A DNA stretch of 64,000 nucleotides from Diphasiastrum complanatum. Lineage: Eukaryota; Streptophyta; Lycopodiopsida; Lycopodiales; Lycopodiaceae. Under the pieces are notes generated by a model that saw nothing but the letters and a program-made list of their open reading frames with translations, had not been told where the DNA came from and ran no database searches. The position numbers and the translations under genes are program-made. Of the stretch, positions 58,553 through 64,000 are shown one piece after another (the first letter of the stretch is position 1; each line of letters starts with the position of its first letter). The stretch spans positions 40,502,923-40,566,922 of the forward strand of contig CM055110.1 of the NCBI GenBank assembly GCA_029204225.1. The letters run 5' to 3'.

Positions 58553-61500
58553 CTAGCTTGGTTCAATCATTGCTTTACTAATCACTCCAAGTGATGATCT
58601 GAACTTCATAAAAGGTGTCTTTTGAAGTGGTTTAGTAAGTAGATCAGCTACACATTCATTTCTTGGAACATGCTCCAAAGCAATCTCCTTGGCTTGCACC
58701 ATTTCTCTCACAAAGTGATGGCATATCTCAATGTGCTTAGATCTTGCATGGAAGATTGGGTTAGATGCAAGGTGTTGGGCTGATATATTGTCATTGTAGA
58801 TGATTGGTGCCTCCTCTGAATCCATGATCTTTAGCTCCACCAATAATCTCTTGATCCAAAGTACCTCCTTTGTAGTGGTTGTCAAAGCTTTGTACTCGGC
58901 CTCGGTTGAAGATAGAGATATAGTTTCTTGCTTTTTTGAAAGCCATGAAACCACACCTTCTCCTATGAAAGTTGAATAGGCACTTGTTGATTTCCTATCC
59001 CTCTTGTCCCCTGCAAAATCTGAATCACTAAATGCATGAAGGTTAATCACATCTCCTCTATATAGAATCCCAAAATCCAATGTACCCGAGATGTATCTTA
59101 GAATCCTCTTAGCCTTTTTCCAATGGATATTCAATGGCTTTTGCATGGATTGGCTCAACTTACATACACTAAAGCTAAGATCTGGTCTAGTTATAGTGAT
59201 CCACATTAAGGAACCTATAAGTTACCTAAACAAAGTGATGTCTATGAAGGATCTTTCATCATCTTCATTTGGCACTTTTACATCTTGCTCCATTGGTGTG
59301 TCAACACTTTTGCATACTTCCATCTTAAACTTCTTCAAAAGACTTTGAGCATAGTTTACTTGACTTATAAAGATAAAATCAGACCCTCTAAGTACTTCTA
59401 TGCCTAAGATGAAGTGAAGACACCCTAGATCTACCATCTTGAACTCTAAGGATAGATCTATCTTGATTTTTTCAATACCATCAACACTATTTCCACTAAT
59501 GATGATGTCATCTACATAAATGAGTAAAAGTACAATACCAACATCATCAAACTTAATGTAAAGAGTGGGATCATATTCACTTTGAACAAAAGAAAGTGAA
59601 ATAAGATAGCAATGTAGTCTTGAATTCCAAGATCTCGAGGCTTGCTTCAAGCCATAGATGCTTCTTTGGAGATGGCATACTTTGTTCTCCATTCCATGCT
59701 TGATGAACCCTTGTGGCTGCTCCATATAGATATCCTCTTCCAAAAAACCATTCAAGAAAGCATTAGAGACATCCATTTGACATAGAATCCATCCAAAATG
59801 TGATGCAAGTGCAATGATTAGTCTTATTGTGACCATCTTGGCCACGGGTGCAAAAGTTTCCTCATAGTCTATCCCTCTCTCTTGAGCATAACCTTTTGCA
59901 ACTAATCTTGCTTTATGTTTGTTAACACTCCCATTTGCATTCAACTTAAGCTTGAAGACCCACTTGCATCCTATTACATTCCTTTGAGGTCTCTCAACAA
60001 GCAACCAAGTTTCATTCTCAATCAAGGCATCATACTCATCCAACATAGCTTTATACCATTCTTTGGAGTTCAATGCATCTTCAACATTAGACGGTTCTTC
60101 AAAACTAGATAAAGCATAAGAAGTGGATGAGATACCCTCAACTTGCTGTCCTTTGCCTTGATATGTGAGCCTTGATGGCTCCACTTTTGCCCTTGAAGAT
60201 CTCCTTGGTGTGATAGGTGGGTTTGGTGCTTGCTCCTCCATGAGCTCCTCCTCAAAACCAAGATCTTGCTCCTCGGCCATCTTCTTCTTGATTGTTGGAG
60301 CACTTGAGCCTTCTTCAAGCATATGCATATGATGTTCATCAAAGATGACATCCCTTGAAACAACAAATTTGTTCAAGGATGGGAGATAGACTTTGTAGCC
60401 CTTGCTTGAGCTTGCATATCCAAGCATGATCCCTCTTGTGGAAGATGGATCCTCCTTGGTTCTTGTTTCCAATGGCACATGCACATAACATATACACCCA
60501 AAAACTTTCAAGTGATTAAGATTGGGTTTCTTTCCATACAACATCTCATAAGGAGTTTTGCCTTCAATTGCTTTGCAAGACACCCTATTCATCAAGTAGT
60601 TTGCACATACAAGAGACTCACCCCAAAAGGATTTGGGCAAACAAGCATCTAATCTTAAAGCCTTAGAACATTCACATAATGTTCTATTACTTCTTTCAGC
60701 AACTCCATTTTGTTGAGGAGTGTAAGGACAAGAAGTCTCTTTCTTGATCCCTTCCTCCTCACAAAAGGCCTTGAACTCATTGGAGATGAATTCTCCACCA
60801 TTGTCACTTCTAAGAATCTTGATGCTATGATTATGATGCTTTTCCACAAACAACTTGAACTTTACAAAAGTATCAAATACTTGAGACTTGAAAGAAAGTA
60901 AGAACACCCAACAATATCTTGAGTAGTCATCAATGAAGGTTAAAAACATGGATGAACCTCCATTAGATTTGGTGCTAGCAATGTGCACATCCGAGTGTAT
61001 GAGTTCAAGAGGATGAGATGACTTTGTGATGGAGTTAGGAAACACCTTCTTATGTGCCTTGGATAAGGCACAAGCTTCACAAACCTTGTCTTCCTTCCCA
61101 ATAGACCTTGGTAGGCCTAAAACATACTCCTCCTTGATCATAGCCTCCATGGAACCCGAGTTGACATGTCCAAGTCTTTTGTGCCATAAAGTAAAGGTAG
61201 ATATCTTGCTCTTCTCGGCCAACATGACAACATTAGTATCCACAAATGCATCCAGCTTATAAAGTTTGCCAAGTCTAGTGCCCTTAGCCACTATCTTACC
61301 CTTCTTCTTGATGAAACATTCATTTGAAGCAAAGTGAACATTGAAACCATTGTCTACCATTTGGCCAACACTTAGTAGATTCTTTGTTATTGTAGGAATG
61401 TACAAAACACCTTCTATGTTGATCTTTTTGGAAGATCCTAAGCAAAGGGGAATGCTACCAACTCCTTCAATCTTACAAGCTTCATCATTTGCTGTATAGA

Positions 61501-62521
61501 TAGACTTTATAGGTCCATCATAAGATAAGAGAGAAGAGAAAAACTCCCTTTTACTAGTCATGTGTGAACTAGCACCCGAGTCAATCCACCAAGGATCTTC
61601 TCCTTTGAAGCTTGTTGAAGAAAATATGGACATCATGAGAGAGTCCTCATGTGAACTCTCCTCCTCTTCCTCTTTGCTCATGTTGGCTTGGCTTTGATCT
61701 TGCTTCCTCTTGAAGCATTCCGAGGCATAATGCCCCATCTTGCTACAATAGTAGCACTTCACCTTTGATTTGTCCTTATTGACTTTGGTGGTTGATGGAG
61801 ATGCCTTTGAGGGTCCTTCTTGATCCTCAAGCTTTGTAGACTTCTTGAATGTTGATCCTTTGCCTTTGTACTTTCCTTTGCCTTTGGTGAAGAGAGCTTG
61901 GTCATCTCCACCTTGGATGGAAAGCCTATCCATCCTCTCTTGCATTTGGCTCCTTCTTGATTCCTCGGCCATGAGTGTGCCTTGGAGTTCTTCAAGTATG
62001 GGTAGCTTACCCATAATTGCATATCCCTGAACCAAATTTTCAAATTCAAAGCTTAGTCCATTCAATATGAGTTGAACAAGCTCTTCATCCTTGATAGGGT
62101 CACCTATAAAGGCTAGCTCTTTGTTCAATTCCTTTACTCTTAGGACAAAAGTATGTGCACTCTCTCCTTTCTTTTGATAGCTTCTATAGATTTGATTCTT
62201 CAAAGCTAAAATTCTAGTTTGGTTCTTGGATTCATAGACCTTTTGAAAAGTCTCCCAAGCATCTTGAGCTGAAGTGCAATCTCCTACCTCTCTTAAGAGT
62301 TCATTTGCAACATTCATTTTTATGCAATGTAGTGCAACATTGCACCTCTTGATGTATTTGGCTTTTTCTTGAGGATGAATAGGTTCACCCTCCTTACCAT
62401 TTACAATTTCCATCAGATCTTGCATGATCATGATAGATTCCATTCTAACTTTCCATATGGAATAGTTAGTTTTGTTGAGCCTTTCATTAGTATCCAAAAG
62501 ATATGCATTTATAGATGCCAT
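58553..62521 (-). pseudogene. D3 gag-pol polyprotein, intact but for one stop
   Basis: From the ATG at 62521 (MASINAYLLDTNERLN) the frame is open for 1099 codons, then TAA at 59222-59224, then open again to 58553, about 1322 codons in all. Domains by residue: gag about 1-250; CCHC knuckle C256, C259, H264, C269; protease DSG at 314-316; integrase zinc finger H447, H452, C481, C484; integrase catalytic D511, D573 and E609 (35 residues between the last two); RT about 820-1060 with YVDD at 1002-1005. After the stop come the RT connection (TRPDLSFSV) and RNase H (FSDSDFAGD, LSSTEAEYKALT, HARSKHIEICHHFVRE, LLTKPLQ). gag and pol share one frame, as usual for plant copia. The stop stands at a Gln codon in D1. 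Confidence 0.95.
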
Positions 62522-63319
62522 CTAGTCTCCTAATCAAGGACTTAACACAAATGAAGGTTACTTCTATTGATTTGATTGAAGGTCTACCTTATCCCACTTC
62601 TTAGGGACCTAAAAAGATCAGTAATAGACTTCCTATAAAGATCTAATAATGATCTCTAACAAAATCAAATCATAGAATACTAGAAACAATGCACTTGCTT
62701 GATTGAAGTAGACAATACTAGTAGAATTGCCCCTCTTTCTATAAAGAACATTAAAGCTTCCAAATGATCTGATCAAGAGTGAATTTCAGCAACCTAATAT
62801 ACTTCCAAAATCACTTGTAAAAGATCTAAATGGAACTTAATGAGGATGCAACACAATCTACTATCCAATCACAAGCAAAAAATGATCAAAATTGATGAAA
62901 AATTGATCTAATTTGGTGCATAAGTCAAGCAATGGTTGGACTGAACCTAAATCACTTTAGGAGGTGCCTACTACACCTTAGAAAAGCCTTGAAGAGTCCC
63001 CAAAACTCTGATCTTCCCTCTCCTTGAATGCTAGAAAGCCTCCTCTATGAAATCACCTCCAAAACTCGCTTAGAAATCAATGCTTGGAGCAAGCAAAACT
63101 TGCTATCTTGGTAATGTGAATTGAATTCAACTTTGCCTCTGGTTTTAGACACCTAAACACCTGCAAATGAAGTCACACAACACCAATCTCCAATGTATTT
63201 GACTCACTTTGAGTTCTAGAATCAATACTAGATGCTAAGATCCAATCTACACAAGATTTAGATCAAAAATTGTGATCAAATTGAATGAAAACCAAGGATT
63301 TAGCTCATTTCAGCCTTTA

Positions 63320-63332
63320 GGCTCTGATACCA
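63320..63332 (-). promoter_or_regulatory. D3 primer-binding site
   Basis: TGGTATCAGAGCC on the minus strand, directly next to the LTR end. Confidence 0.95.
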
Positions 63333-64000
63333 TGTAAAAATTACAGCAAATAAGGATCTTAAAACACTTGAAATGATGAGGGAAACAATAGATTATGATT
63401 TCATAAGATTAGCACAAGTTGAACCATCAAAATCCATCAAAAATCTATGCTTGAACCTCACTAAATGGCCCAAATCCTTGAAGAAGGCTTCACACGTGTG
63501 AAAGTACGGCCTCCCACAGTCTGAGGACTGTACACCAGACCTACATTCAATCCTATAATCATTAGTAATCACAAGTACTCAAACAATTATGAACATAGAG
63601 AGCAATTGCACCATTATGAGAGAAAAAACATGAAATTGCTTGATTGATTTTGGTGAGATATCATCACCTATATATACATGATCCATCACGGTTTTGGGCA
63701 GGTATGAGTAGCCCTAAACCTATCCCTAATGCTAATTTTGGTGGATCTTTCATCCCTACCAAGTTAGGGTTGGAATCTTGGAGATCCCTCAACAATGCAA
63801 AAATTACCAAAAATAGCTCCTATTTTTTCTCCCTTGTATCTAAGCATAATTTGGACTCATTCCAAAGGTTCTAACACTTAGGTCTACTTGAGAACATCCT
63901 TATGAATGGAATCCTATGCTATTTGGCACGTGTGACAAGCCACATCATGACCATCTAACTATTTACAAGTCATATGACCAAAACTAGTCAAGCTAGAATT
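63333..64000 (-). repeat. D3 right (5') LTR, cut by window end
   Basis: 668 bases collinear with the D LTR; the last 14 bases and the right target duplication are outside the window. Confidence 0.95.
63669..63676 (-). promoter_or_regulatory. Likely TATA box in D3 5' LTR
   Basis: TATATATA at the same LTR position as in D2. It lies on the promoter side of the best preserved element, so it is the likeliest active start region here. Confidence 0.5.

Larger units (their letters stand above)
57857..64000 (-). mobile_element. Copia D3, minus strand, nearly intact, right end outside window
   Basis: Left LTR 57857-58538, gag-pol 58553-62521, leader 62522-63319, primer-binding site 63320-63332, and 668 of an expected 682 bases of the right LTR (63333-64000). 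The only coding defect is one stop at the RT/RNase H junction. LTRs differ at about two positions by eye. Confidence 0.94.

Overview
This window is nuclear DNA from a land plant, most likely a seed plant with a large, repeat-rich genome. The evidence is several families of Ty1/copia LTR retrotransposons primed by initiator-Met tRNA, CACTA (En/Spm) remnants with plant-specific domains (Transposase_24-like, DUF4216), a DUF506-type plant gene relic, and degenerate TTTAGGG telomere-type repeats. Species cannot be named from the sequence. No rRNA, tRNA, CRISPR array or intact ordinary host gene was found.

Layout. 1-9801: minus-strand family F, LTR(partial)-internal-LTR-internal(truncated), with no recognisable coding. 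9802-10450: Ty3/gypsy RNase H/integrase relic. 11576-12484: DUF506-like gene relic, minus strand. 12581-18743: copia element A, plus strand, with its RT core deleted and a foreign solo LTR inside its integrase. 18744-25910: mostly unrecognised AT-rich DNA with an (AG)n tract and a fold-back. 25911-36348: copia element C, plus strand, carrying a nested minus-strand copia (D1, 28693-32918). 36593-42751: D2, a full-length minus-strand member of the same family. 43080-47867: a region with palindrome clusters, a histone-H3-like fold, a basic tail and pieces of a Ulp1/C48 protease, apparently split by a CACTA-like element (about 44855-47079) with its own transposase-like gene. 47939-50237: element E, a copia derivative with an unusually open but catalytically dead integrase-like ORF. 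50240-50815: inverted copia leader fragment. 50811-52801: duplicated DUF4216 (CACTA TNP2-type) relic. 52802-57856: unrecognised DNA with local tandem repeats, a gag relic, A/T-homopolymer and telomere-like tracts. 57857-64000: D3, the best preserved copia, cut by the window end.

How parts relate. Copia families A, B/E, C and D share a gag-protease-integrase-RT-RNase H plan, a GAGGAGGAG-like polypurine tract, LTRs starting TGTGAA or TGTTAA, and an LTR palindrome CACACGTGTG. Nesting gives an order: C is older than D1, and A is older than the solo LTR inside it. D-family LTR pairs differ at only about two bases by eye, so D moved recently, although D2 and D3 share one premature stop in pol.

Most worth a second look: the H3-like fold followed in the same frame by a Ulp1-like protease; the palindromic arrays beside it and inside the CACTA-like element; the stop shared by D2 and D3; and the open but catalytically dead ORF of element E.
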